Source of the DNA: Chryseobacterium panacisoli
GTDB taxonomy: Bacteria; Bacteroidota; Bacteroidia; Flavobacteriales; Weeksellaceae
Direction of reading: 5' to 3'
NCBI RefSeq assembly: GCF_008274625.1
Contig: NZ_VTRU01000009.1
Coordinates: 1 to 64,000 of the forward strand
DNA length: 64,000 nt
The translations under genes were made by a program, and so were the position numbers. The notes beneath the pieces were generated by a model. That model worked only from the letters and a program-made list of their open reading frames with translations. It was not told where the DNA came from and made no database searches. Shown here in pieces: positions 16,200 to 25,065 of the stretch; positions within the stretch are counted from its first letter, which is position 1; every line of letters begins with the position of its first letter.

Positions 16200-19100
16200 A
16201 TGAAAAAAGTAAAGATTGTACTGGGATTATTGTTTTTAGGACTTGGGACAATAGCGTATGCACAGACCACGCAGGCTTCTATTGTAGGGAAAGTTACCGG
16301 GCCGGGAAGTACAGCTCAGGAAAAAGTGAAAGTAACAATCGTGAATGAATCCACCGGATTCAAAACGGAAACGGAAACAAACTCAAAAGGAGAGTATATT
16401 TTTAAGGAAATTCCTCTGGGTGGGCCTTATACAGTTATTGTAAACGATGATAAAAAAGAAGGTTACAATGTAAACTTCGGAGATCAGGTTACCGTAAATA
16501 TGAATCTTGGCAGCGAAAAACAAATCGAGGAAGTAAAGATTACAGGAAACCTGAAAAACAAGATCGGAAACCTGGGTGCTGCTACAGCAATTTCTGCTAA
16601 AAATATCAGTATGCTTCCGGTAAACGGACGAAATTTCACCAATCTTGCTGAACTATCACCACTAAGCGGAAAAGGCGGAAACCTTTCCGGACAGCTAGGA
16701 TCTTCTACCAACTTTACGATTGACGGGATGACGGCCAAAAATCCTACTTCTGCAGGAGCTACTACCAGCCGAAGCGGTGCACCATTCTCCATCTCAATTG
16801 AAGCGGTACGTGAATTCAAAATTACCACCAACCAATATGATGTGACATTGGGAAGAAGCGGAGGAGGTACTGTAAGTGCCGTTACCAAATCAGGAACCAA
16901 TAAATTTTCAGGAAGTGCCTGGGAATATTTAAGAACCAACTGGCTTTCCAGCCCGTATGACATCAGAGGAAACAAAAGAGATAATGATTTCTCTACTTCT
17001 CAGTTCGGATTCTCATTGGGTGGACCGATCATTAAAAATAAATTACATTTCTTCGTCGCATGGGATCATCAGTTGGATTCAAGACCTTTGATTATTGCCG
17101 ATATCAAATCTCCGGATGATGAGAAGAGATTCAATACGACAACGCAGACCCTTAATCAGTTTGTGGACATTGCCAGAGCAAAATATGGAGTAGGAAGCGG
17201 CCCTCAGTTTGGAAGTTTCGACAAAGTAAGAAACTCGGATGCAGGATTTTTACGTTTAGACTGGCAGATCAACGAAAAGAACTTATTGACCCTGAGAAAT
17301 AACTTCACCTATGACCTTAATAAAAACGGATTGGGTGATAATACCAATATCAATTTCTTTGAATCTTACGGAAATGACAAAAACCTTGATAACAGTTTAT
17401 TGTTAACCTTAAGATCAAACCTGCAGTCTAATTTAACCAATGAATTAAAGGCGCAGTATCTTTATACTTTCCAGGACAGTTATCAGAACAATCAATTAGG
17501 AAAGCCTGTACCAAGAGCGATTGTTGAAGGCGTCGCTTCAAGTGTGGGATCTACCAATATTCAGATTGGTGGGCATCGTTTTGCACAGGAAAGCTTTAGA
17601 AATAATGTATTCCAGATTGTAGATAACCTATATTACAATACAGATAAGGTAAAATATACTTTCGGAGCTGATTTGATGTATACAACCGCGAAATCTGTGT
17701 ACGGAAGTGAAGTGAACGGAAGATTCCATTTCCAGGGAATGGGTAACTTTGATGCAATGACTCCTTACCGATTCTACAGAGAAGTTCCTTTGATGGAAGA
17801 TCCGTCTGTAAGATCAAATATCTGGAACATTGGTGTTTATGGTCAGTTCCAGACCAAAGTGGCAAAAGGTCTGGATTTAATGGCAGGACTAAGATTAGAC
17901 TACGGAGGTTACCCAAAGGCAGAATTCAATCAGAAACTGTTTGATGAAATGGGAATCAGAACTGACAATCAGATCAAATCATTTGTCATCCAGCCAAGAT
18001 TCCAGTTTGACTGGAATATCAATGAAGGAAATAAAGACTTCCTTAAATTCGGTGCCGGAATTTTCTCTTCGGATATCAACAACTACATGATTATCAATAA
18101 TCTTGTATTCGATGGAAAACATCTTGCTACAGTGGATGTAACGGGTAAAGATGTTCCGTTCCCAGATTTCAACAGTTACAGGAATGATTATAATTCGGTG
18201 CCTTCACTTTCTCAGTATCAGATCCCAACTATCAACTATACGGGTAAAGATGCAAAAATTCCAATCGTTTATAAAGCGAATATCTCCTATACCCATTTCT
18301 TCAATGAAAGATTCAGAGCGGGAATTGCAGGATATATGGCATTAGGTAGAAATAATTATTATTACTACGACAGAAACATGGTGGCGAATCCGTTCTTTAC
18401 ACTAGCTAATGAAGGTGGAAGAGGTGTATTCATTCCTACCGGTGCTATTACCAATAATGCCAATAACAGTGTAAGTTTCGACTGGAAACAAGGAAGAATC
18501 AATAACAACTTTGGAAGAGTATTGGAATTGGCAAGTGATGGTAAAGTAAACCAGTTCTCATTCGTGATAGATACAAGCTACCGTTACTGGAAAGATGGAG
18601 AGATCACGGCAAGTTATACATGGTCCGATATTAAAGACAATACTTCTTACAACGGAAATGTAGCGAATTCTGCAACATTATCTACGATGATTCAGAGTGA
18701 TCCGAGAGACTTAAGAATGACCTATTCTGACAACCAGTTTCGTAATAAAGTGGTGATCTATGGTAACTCTCCCACCATTGCCGGATTTACATTAGGAATC
18801 AGATATTCAGGAATCGGAGGAACCCGTTTCTCTGCAACAACAGGGGGAAATATCAACGGTGACTTCGTAGACTCCAACGACCTTGCTTTTATCTTCCCGA
18901 ATCTTACCAAATCTATTTTGGATGATCCGCAGGTAGGACAGGCTCTGAAGGATTATATCAATGAATACAATGGCAAAATTGCAGAACGTAACGGAGGTAA
19001 AAACGGTTTCTATGGCGTTTGGGATGTTCGTGTAGCGAAGAAAATAAAATTTGATAAAGTAGGCGCTTTTGAACTTTCTGTAGATATTTTCAACGTGGCA

Positions 19101-19283
19101 AACCTTCTTAATAAAGAATGGGGTGTAAACAAATCATATGGAAATACTTCTCTGTATAAGGTGACTAAGTTTAACAAGGATACTATGCAGTATGAATACA
19201 CCAAAAACGTAAGCGGAGGCGGTTTGGTTCCTCTTTCCGGAAATCCATACCAGATTCAGATTGGAGCGAAGTATTCCTTCTAA
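16200..19283 (+). CDS. Oar-like TonB-dependent outer-membrane receptor
   Basis: 1027 residues. There is a signal peptide (MKKVKIVLGLLFLGLGTIAYAQ), then a CarboxypepD_reg-like domain (about 24-110, with GEYIFKEIPLGGPYTV). The plug carries NGRNFTNLAELSPLSG and AVREFKITTNQYDVTLGRSG, which are Oar/OmpA-related TonB-receptor signatures. The rest is a large barrel ending in GAKYSF, with a terminal aromatic residue. It imports a large or scarce ligand using TonB energy; the ligand is not evident. There is no SusD partner. The next gene is a secreted glycerophosphodiesterase and the following operon is SusC-SusD-phosphoesterase, so a phosphate-containing ligand is a reasonable inference. Confidence 0.88.
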   Translation: MKKVKIVLGLLFLGLGTIAYAQTTQASIVGKVTGPGSTAQEKVKVTIVNESTGFKTETETNSKGEYIFKEIPLGGPYTVIVNDDKKEGYNVNFGDQVTVNMNLGSEKQIEEVKITGNLKNKIGNLGAATAISAKNISMLPVNGRNFTNLAELSPLSGKGGNLSGQLGSSTNFTIDGMTAKNPTSAGATTSRSGAPFSISIEAVREFKITTNQYDVTLGRSGGGTVSAVTKSGTNKFSGSAWEYLRTNWLSSPYDIRGNKRDNDFSTSQFGFSLGGPIIKNKLHFFVAWDHQLDSRPLIIADIKSPDDEKRFNTTTQTLNQFVDIARAKYGVGSGPQFGSFDKVRNSDAGFLRLDWQINEKNLLTLRNNFTYDLNKNGLGDNTNINFFESYGNDKNLDNSLLLTLRSNLQSNLTNELKAQYLYTFQDSYQNNQLGKPVPRAIVEGVASSVGSTNIQIGGHRFAQESFRNNVFQIVDNLYYNTDKVKYTFGADLMYTTAKSVYGSEVNGRFHFQGMGNFDAMTPYRFYREVPLMEDPSVRSNIWNIGVYGQFQTKVAKGLDLMAGLRLDYGGYPKAEFNQKLFDEMGIRTDNQIKSFVIQPRFQFDWNINEGNKDFLKFGAGIFSSDINNYMIINNLVFDGKHLATVDVTGKDVPFPDFNSYRNDYNSVPSLSQYQIPTINYTGKDAKIPIVYKANISYTHFFNERFRAGIAGYMALGRNNYYYYDRNMVANPFFTLANEGGRGVFIPTGAITNNANNSVSFDWKQGRINNNFGRVLELASDGKVNQFSFVIDTSYRYWKDGEITASYTWSDIKDNTSYNGNVANSATLSTMIQSDPRDLRMTYSDNQFRNKVVIYGNSPTIAGFTLGIRYSGIGGTRFSATTGGNINGDFVDSNDLAFIFPNLTKSILDDPQVGQALKDYINEYNGKIAERNGGKNGFYGVWDVRVAKKIKFDKVGAFELSVDIFNVANLLNKEWGVNKSYGNTSLYKVTKFNKDTMQYEYTKNVSGGGLVPLSGNPYQIQIGAKYSF

Positions 19284-19451
19284 TCATTATCTTTTTTAAC
19301 CACTGAAGACATAAAAGAAACAGAGCAGGCTATTATAAATATCACTTAGCTGTAATCCGGAAATCTTTTATGTCTTTGTGGTTTTCATTTTTTAATAACT
19401 ACCTTTATCAGGAAGTTTCACGACTTTATTTTTAATAATCTAAATTATATT

Positions 19452-20198
19452 ATGAAAAATTTTATCTTAGGGTTAGCAGTTTTAAGTACAGTTATGATGA
19501 AAGCACAAACCCAGATCATTGCCCATAGAGGATATTTCCAGACTCAGCCTCCTACAACGGAGAACTCGCTTCAGTCATTGGAAAATGCCCAGAAATTAAA
19601 GATATACGGGGCAGAATTTGATGTAAGAATGACAAAAGATGGTGTACTGGTCATCAATCATGATGAGCACCATGGTAAGATGGAAATTTCAGAAGCTACG
19701 TTCAAAGAATTGGAAGCATTGAAATTATCCAATGGAGAAAAGTTCCCTACGTTAAAAGATTATTTGAAACAAGGGAAAAAAGATAAATCCCTGAAGCTGA
19801 TCGTTGAGATCAAACCTGCCAAGACTCCGGAAATTGAAAATGAGATCACGCAGAAAACAATCAAAATGATCAGGGATATGAAGCTGGAATCTCAGAGTGA
19901 GTTTATTTCTTTCAGCCTTAATATCTGTAAAGAGATCAAAAAGCTGGCTCCATCCTCTAAAGTTCAATATCTGAATGGCGAATTGTCTCCTGAACAGATC
20001 AAAAAAGAAGGATTGGATGGTATGGATTATCATTATAGCGTTTTCCAGAAAAATCCTACCTGGATTGCCGAAGCAAAGGCATTAGGATTAATTACCAATT
20101 CATGGACGGTAAATGATGTTGCTGTATACGATGAGTTGAAAAAACAAGGAATCGGGTTTGTAACAACCAATATTCCTGACCAGTTAAAGAATAAGTAA
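19452..20198 (+). CDS. Secreted glycerophosphodiester phosphodiesterase
   Basis: 248 residues. The signal peptide (MKNFILGLAVLSTVMMKAQ) is followed by a single GDPD TIM-barrel. The catalytic elements are present: H25-R26-G27 in AHRGYF, E38 in TENS, metal-binding E55 and D57 in AEFDVRMTKDG, and H70 in VINHDEHHG. Later motifs are KLIVEIKP and the final NSWTVND. Such enzymes split glycerophosphodiesters, including deacylated phospholipids, into sn-glycerol-3-phosphate and an alcohol. It lies 168 bases after the Oar-like receptor on the same strand and ends at a strong terminator, so the two may form one transcript. Confidence 0.92.
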   Translation: MKNFILGLAVLSTVMMKAQTQIIAHRGYFQTQPPTTENSLQSLENAQKLKIYGAEFDVRMTKDGVLVINHDEHHGKMEISEATFKELEALKLSNGEKFPTLKDYLKQGKKDKSLKLIVEIKPAKTPEIENEITQKTIKMIRDMKLESQSEFISFSLNICKEIKKLAPSSKVQYLNGELSPEQIKKEGLDGMDYHYSVFQKNPTWIAEAKALGLITNSWTVNDVAVYDELKKQGIGFVTTNIPDQLKNK

Positions 20199-20276
20199 CT
20201 GTTGAAAGTCTTCTACAAAATAGTATAGCTGAAGGGTTGGTTTACAACACTTCTCAAACAATAATCAACAATTTAT

Positions 20277-20315
20277 ACAGTCTGCCCTTTATAATGGGGC
20301 AGACTGTTCTTTTTA
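20277..20315 (+). terminator. Terminator after the glycerophosphodiesterase
   Basis: Perfect 11-bp stem ACAGTCTGCCC (20277-20287) / GGGCAGACTGT (20297-20307) followed by TCTTTTTAT. Confidence 0.9.
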
Positions 20316-20571
20316 TGTGTTTAACTCTTTTTATGAATATGATTAATTGTTTTGTAAATCAGTATTTTACGCTTTTTTTATAATAATAACTCAAAGAAAG
20401 ACAATAAAGATACGTAAATACAATTTCAGACTGGTATTAAAAACACTTAATTGTATAAGTGTTTGTTAATTAGTTGTTTATGTAATGTTGTTAAAGCTGC
20501 ATTAACATATGGTTTAATGATTTTTTAAGAAACGTTAAAACTGTGTTAAGACCATCCTTATAATGTCGTTC

Positions 20572-20579
20572 TAATTTTG
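20572..20579 (+). promoter_or_regulatory. -7 box TAATTTTG of the SusCD operon
   Basis: Matches TAnnTTTG, 16 bases before the SusC ATG, so the leader is only about 10 bases long. Confidence 0.55.
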
Positions 20580-20595
20580 CGCAAACAAAAAGGAA

Positions 20596-23559
20596 ATGCG
20601 TAAAGAGACACAAAAACTGTTGGTTTTGTCACTGTTAGGATTCGTCAGCGTTAATCTGGCAGCTCAGCAGAAAGCTAAAAAAGACACAGTGAAAGGACTT
20701 GATGAAGTGGTAGTAACTGCTTTGGGAATCAAGAGACATGACAGGGCTTTGGGGTATGTTGCCGAGAAAGTAGAAGCCAAAACATTTGAAGAAACCCAGA
20801 ATAACAACTGGGCACAGTCAATGGAAGGGAAAGTGGCAGGTCTTAAAATTCAGACTGCAGGAGCGGGACCGCTTGGAACTTCCAGAATTACTTTGAGAGG
20901 AGAAAAATCCATTATGATGGATCATAACTACGCTCTTATTGTAGTGGATGGAGTACCAATGGGGAATTCTACCACAGGTTCCGGTACGGCAGCCTATGGA
21001 GCAGGTTCGGGAGGTGATGTTCCAATTGATCTTGGAAACGGATTAAACAGTATCAATCCGGATGATATTGAATCTGTAACCGTATTGAAAGGAGCTTCTG
21101 CCGCCGCATTATACGGATCCCGTGCTGCCAACGGAGCATTAATGATTACTACAAAATCCGGAAAAACGAAAAACGGAAAACTGAGAGTAACTTTTAATTC
21201 TTCCTCAAGCTTTGATTCTGTATTGAAATGGCCGGACTGGCAGTATGAATACGGACAGGGAACTTTGGCCACCAATACAGCAGGAAATTTTTACTATTCT
21301 TATGGCCTTTCCGCAGACGGACCAAGTACAGGCGGTACAAGCAGTGCGTTCGGACCTAAATTCGCAGGACAGTATTATTTTCAATACGATCCCAATGTAC
21401 TGGGACAAAGCAAGGAAAGACAATTGTGGAGACCTTATGAAAATAATATTAAAGGTTTCTGGAGAACAGGTTCTACCTACTCAAACAGTATTTCAGTAGA
21501 AAGCTCAAATGACAAAACAAGTTTCAGATCTTCACTTACCTATCTTAATAACGAGTGGATGATGCCGAATACCGGCTTTGACAGATTCAATTTCGCCTTA
21601 TCATTTGCACATCAGCTTACTAAAAAATTAAAGATTTCTACAAAATTTGCTTATAACACTACTTCCAGTGACAACCTTCCTGCAACGGGATACAACAACC
21701 AGTCGATTTCTTATTTCATGATCTTCCAAAATCCCAATGTAGATCTTGAATGGTACAAACCAATCTGGAAGCCGGGTCAGGAACAGGTTGACCAAATCCA
21801 TCCTTTCAGCTCCTTTATTGACAATCCTTATATGATCGCTTATGAAATGTTGAATGGGGTCAGAAAAAAGACCATTACAGGAAACATTACGGCAGATTAT
21901 CAGTTTAATAAGAATTTCAGTTTAATGCTGAGGTCAGGTATTGAAATTCTTAATGAAAAAAGAACAACCAAAAGACCATGGAGTTCTGCAAATTACCTGA
22001 AAGGTTTCTACAGAGAACAGTTTATCAAAAATCAGGAATACAACAATGACGTTTTATTCTCTTACAAAGGAGATTGGAATAAATTCAGTATTTCTGCTTC
22101 TGCAGGGGGAAGTATCCGATATAATGAATACCTGATGACAGATTATCAGGCAATCGGATTGAAAACGGCCGGCGAATACAGCCTTACCAATGCGCTTTCT
22201 ATTCCGGTTAAATATCCGGCACCAAGAGACAAACATGTAGACAGTGTCTATGGATTACTAACGCTGGGATATGATAATAAAATATTTGTGGACGTTACCG
22301 GAAGAAATGACTGGAGTTCAACGCTTCCGAAGCAAAACAGATCTTTCTTTTATCCTTCAGTGAGTACCAGCTTCATTCTTTCAGACATTTTCAACCTGAA
22401 AAGTAATAATCTGAACTTATGGAAACTGAGAGCTTCATGGGCGAAAGTAGGGATAGACAGCGATCCTTATCTTTTGGATAACTACTATACCGCAAGTAAT
22501 ATTACCGGAAGTGTGGTAGCACCTACTACTTTTAACAATCCTTCCCTTAAACCTGAAAAAAACACCAATATTGAAGCAGGTATGGATTTCAGTCTTTTCA
22601 AAAACAGATTGAATATTAATCTTACCGCTTATCAGAACATGAGTGAAAACCAGATTATTCCTGTTTCGCTGCCTTCGGAAAGCGGATATTCTAAAAGAGT
22701 GATCAATGCGGGGAAAATCCGAAACAGAGGACTTGAACTTTCAGCTGATATCTTAGCTGTGAAAGGTGAAAACTTCTCATGGAAAGTAGGCGGGAACTGG
22801 TCTACCAATGAAAACAGAGTGATGACTTTGCCTGAAGGATTTGACGGAATTGTGTCCAACGTAGGTGATGTTGTCTTCTATAAAATGGAAGTGGGAGGTT
22901 CCCTTGGAGACATGTATGGATTTAAATTATTAAGAACTCCAGATGGAAAAGTAATTTACGGAGACAATGGACTTCCTGCAAGACCAGCCGATATTGAAAA
23001 AGTAGGAAATGCATTCCCGAAATGGAGAGCCGGTCTTCAGAATGATTTCAAGATCAAAAACTTTACGATCAGCTTCTCGTTTGACGGACAGTATGGTGGT
23101 ATTGCTTATTCTCAGTCGCATCATAAAATGTCCGAACAGGGTAAGCTGAAATCTACCCTTCCCGGAAGAGATAATCCTGGTGGAATGATTGTAGGAGATG
23201 GTGTTGTTCAGAATCCTGACGGATCTTTCAGCCCGAATATAAAAGGAGTACTGGTATCTTCTTATTATGGAGATTACTATAGAAGAGCCAATGTGGAAAC
23301 CAACAGCTTCAGTACAGATTTTATCAAGCTGAGAGATGCAAGAATTGCCTATTCATTCCCGAAAGAAACCATAAAATCTATAGGTCTGGATGATCTTACG
23401 ATTGCCATTTTCGGAAAGAATCTGTGGATGTGGACGAAGTTCCCATTGTTTGACCCTGAAGTCGCTACGCTGGATAATGCAACCATTACTCCGGGAGTTG
23501 AAATGGGACAGCTTCCAACCGCAAGAACAGTTGGATTTCAGTTAAATCTTAAATTCTAA
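20596..23559 (+). CDS. SusC/RagA-family TonB-dependent transporter lacking the N-terminal extension
   Basis: 987 residues. The signal peptide (MRKETQKLLVLSLLGFVSVNLAAQ) is followed almost at once by the TonB-box region GLDEVVVTALGIKR. The plug contains MEGKVAGLKIQTAGAG and SVTVLKGASAAALYGSRAANG, the SusC signature. The long barrel ends TVGFQLNLKF. Most SusC proteins carry a CarboxypepD_reg-like domain between the signal peptide and the TonB box; only about 12 residues lie there in this one. SusC forms the outer-membrane channel under the SusD lid. SusD follows after 11 bases and a secreted phosphoesterase comes next, so the substrate may be a phosphorylated compound rather than a glycan. Confidence 0.93.
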   Translation: MRKETQKLLVLSLLGFVSVNLAAQQKAKKDTVKGLDEVVVTALGIKRHDRALGYVAEKVEAKTFEETQNNNWAQSMEGKVAGLKIQTAGAGPLGTSRITLRGEKSIMMDHNYALIVVDGVPMGNSTTGSGTAAYGAGSGGDVPIDLGNGLNSINPDDIESVTVLKGASAAALYGSRAANGALMITTKSGKTKNGKLRVTFNSSSSFDSVLKWPDWQYEYGQGTLATNTAGNFYYSYGLSADGPSTGGTSSAFGPKFAGQYYFQYDPNVLGQSKERQLWRPYENNIKGFWRTGSTYSNSISVESSNDKTSFRSSLTYLNNEWMMPNTGFDRFNFALSFAHQLTKKLKISTKFAYNTTSSDNLPATGYNNQSISYFMIFQNPNVDLEWYKPIWKPGQEQVDQIHPFSSFIDNPYMIAYEMLNGVRKKTITGNITADYQFNKNFSLMLRSGIEILNEKRTTKRPWSSANYLKGFYREQFIKNQEYNNDVLFSYKGDWNKFSISASAGGSIRYNEYLMTDYQAIGLKTAGEYSLTNALSIPVKYPAPRDKHVDSVYGLLTLGYDNKIFVDVTGRNDWSSTLPKQNRSFFYPSVSTSFILSDIFNLKSNNLNLWKLRASWAKVGIDSDPYLLDNYYTASNITGSVVAPTTFNNPSLKPEKNTNIEAGMDFSLFKNRLNINLTAYQNMSENQIIPVSLPSESGYSKRVINAGKIRNRGLELSADILAVKGENFSWKVGGNWSTNENRVMTLPEGFDGIVSNVGDVVFYKMEVGGSLGDMYGFKLLRTPDGKVIYGDNGLPARPADIEKVGNAFPKWRAGLQNDFKIKNFTISFSFDGQYGGIAYSQSHHKMSEQGKLKSTLPGRDNPGGMIVGDGVVQNPDGSFSPNIKGVLVSSYYGDYYRRANVETNSFSTDFIKLRDARIAYSFPKETIKSIGLDDLTIAIFGKNLWMWTKFPLFDPEVATLDNATITPGVEMGQLPTARTVGFQLNLKF

Positions 23560-23570
23560 AATCTTTAAAA

Positions 23571-25019
23571 ATGAAAAAAATAATCATAAATCTGACATTG
23601 GCTGCTTCTGTTTGTATGCTTCAGTCCTGCGACAGAACATTTGAAGAAATCAATACAGATACCAGTAAAATAAAAGATCCTTCTGTGGGAAGTCTTCTTG
23701 CTCCTATTCAGTACGAAATGGGAAGTTATGGCTATAACAGAGCAGATGATTTTACTTTTGATATCATGCAGATCGCTTTAGATTTTCCAAATGAAGGAAA
23801 TACCTACAGCAGATATTATATGGACGAAAAAAGTGGTAACGGCTACTGGAATACTTCTTATAAATGGCTTAAGCAGGTAAGCGACCTTAGAAAATATGCA
23901 GCGAAAGAACAGAATAATAATTATCTGGCCATATCAATGGTCCTGAATGCATGGATTGCTTCCAATCTTACCGATGCCTTTGGAGATGTACCTTTATCTG
24001 AAGCAGTGAAGATTGAAGAAAATATTTTAAGACCGAAATATGATAAACAGAAAGATATCTACATTCAGCTCCTAAATGATCTTAAAACTGCCAATTCACT
24101 ATTCAACACAAATCAGGCATTAGCAGAAACAGATTTATTTTACAATGCCAATACCAATAGCCAGACCGGTATCTTAGGATGGAAGAAGTTCTGTAATTCT
24201 CTTTCATTGAGATTATTAACAAGAATTTTAAGCAGAAACGGTGAAGTAAATGTATATGAAAGAATTCAGGAGATTGTCAATAATCCTGCACAATATCCTG
24301 TTTTTCAAAATAATACAGACAGTGCAGTACTGCCGCTTTCAGGAGTATCTCCATATTTGCCGCCAATTGCCCGCCCTCAGGATTTTACGGCATACAGATC
24401 AGCAGGTGAATTTTTTGTAAATGCAATGAAAGATAATAACGATCCAAGGCTGAGTATGTTTTTTACGAAAGCAAAAGCAACTACCGGGGAAGATCTTGGA
24501 TATAAAGGAGCTCCATCAGGATATGCTTTAGGAACAGCTTTCAACTATCAGCCTTCTAACCTTAATCAGAATCTTGCAAAAGCACCTTTAAAAATATTAA
24601 TCATGACCTATTCTGAGGTTCAGTTTATCCTGGCAGAATTGGTTAACAAAGGAATTATCGCAGGAAATCAACAGACTTATTATGAAACCGGAGTAAAATC
24701 TATTATTGAACAGTGGGGAGCAACAGTTCCGGCCAATTACTTCAGCAATGCAAACGTAGCTTACGACGGTTCTTTACAAAAGCTAATGCTTCAGAAATAT
24801 ATTTCCCTGTTTTTTGTAGATCATCAGCAATGGTACGAATACAGACGTACAAAACTGCCGGTACTTCCTAACAACGGTGGGCTTCAGAACGGAGGACAGA
24901 TGCCTGTAAGATTTATGTATCCTACCACCACAAAAGTGATGAATACGGATAATTATAATGCAGCCGTACAATCCATGGGAGGTGACAATATCAACGTAAA
25001 AATGTGGTGGAATAAATAA
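23571..25019 (+). CDS. SusD/RagB-family nutrient-binding lipoprotein
   Basis: 482 residues with a lipoprotein signal (lipobox LQSC, Cys20). The body matches the SusD-like type 2 group (SusD/RagB, about 480-500 residues). Motifs are LAPIQYEMGSYGYNRAD, NAWIASNLTDAFGDVPLSEA near residue 120 and a C-terminal YEYRRTKLPVLPN segment. SusD proteins cap the SusC barrel and bind the ligand. It lies 11 bases after SusC. The substrate cannot be read from sequence; the phosphoesterase downstream suggests a phospho-compound. Confidence 0.93.
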   Translation: MKKIIINLTLAASVCMLQSCDRTFEEINTDTSKIKDPSVGSLLAPIQYEMGSYGYNRADDFTFDIMQIALDFPNEGNTYSRYYMDEKSGNGYWNTSYKWLKQVSDLRKYAAKEQNNNYLAISMVLNAWIASNLTDAFGDVPLSEAVKIEENILRPKYDKQKDIYIQLLNDLKTANSLFNTNQALAETDLFYNANTNSQTGILGWKKFCNSLSLRLLTRILSRNGEVNVYERIQEIVNNPAQYPVFQNNTDSAVLPLSGVSPYLPPIARPQDFTAYRSAGEFFVNAMKDNNDPRLSMFFTKAKATTGEDLGYKGAPSGYALGTAFNYQPSNLNQNLAKAPLKILIMTYSEVQFILAELVNKGIIAGNQQTYYETGVKSIIEQWGATVPANYFSNANVAYDGSLQKLMLQKYISLFFVDHQQWYEYRRTKLPVLPNNGGLQNGGQMPVRFMYPTTTKVMNTDNYNAAVQSMGGDNINVKMWWNK

Positions 25020-25065
25020 TATCATTAATTGAAAAATTTAAAAATAATTTAAAGATTTAAAAATT

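Larger units (their letters stand above)
20199..20595. other. Intergenic region before the SusC operon
   Basis: 397 bases. It contains the terminator at 20277-20315, an A+T-rich stretch and the SusC promoter near 20572. No ORF of note. Confidence 0.6.
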
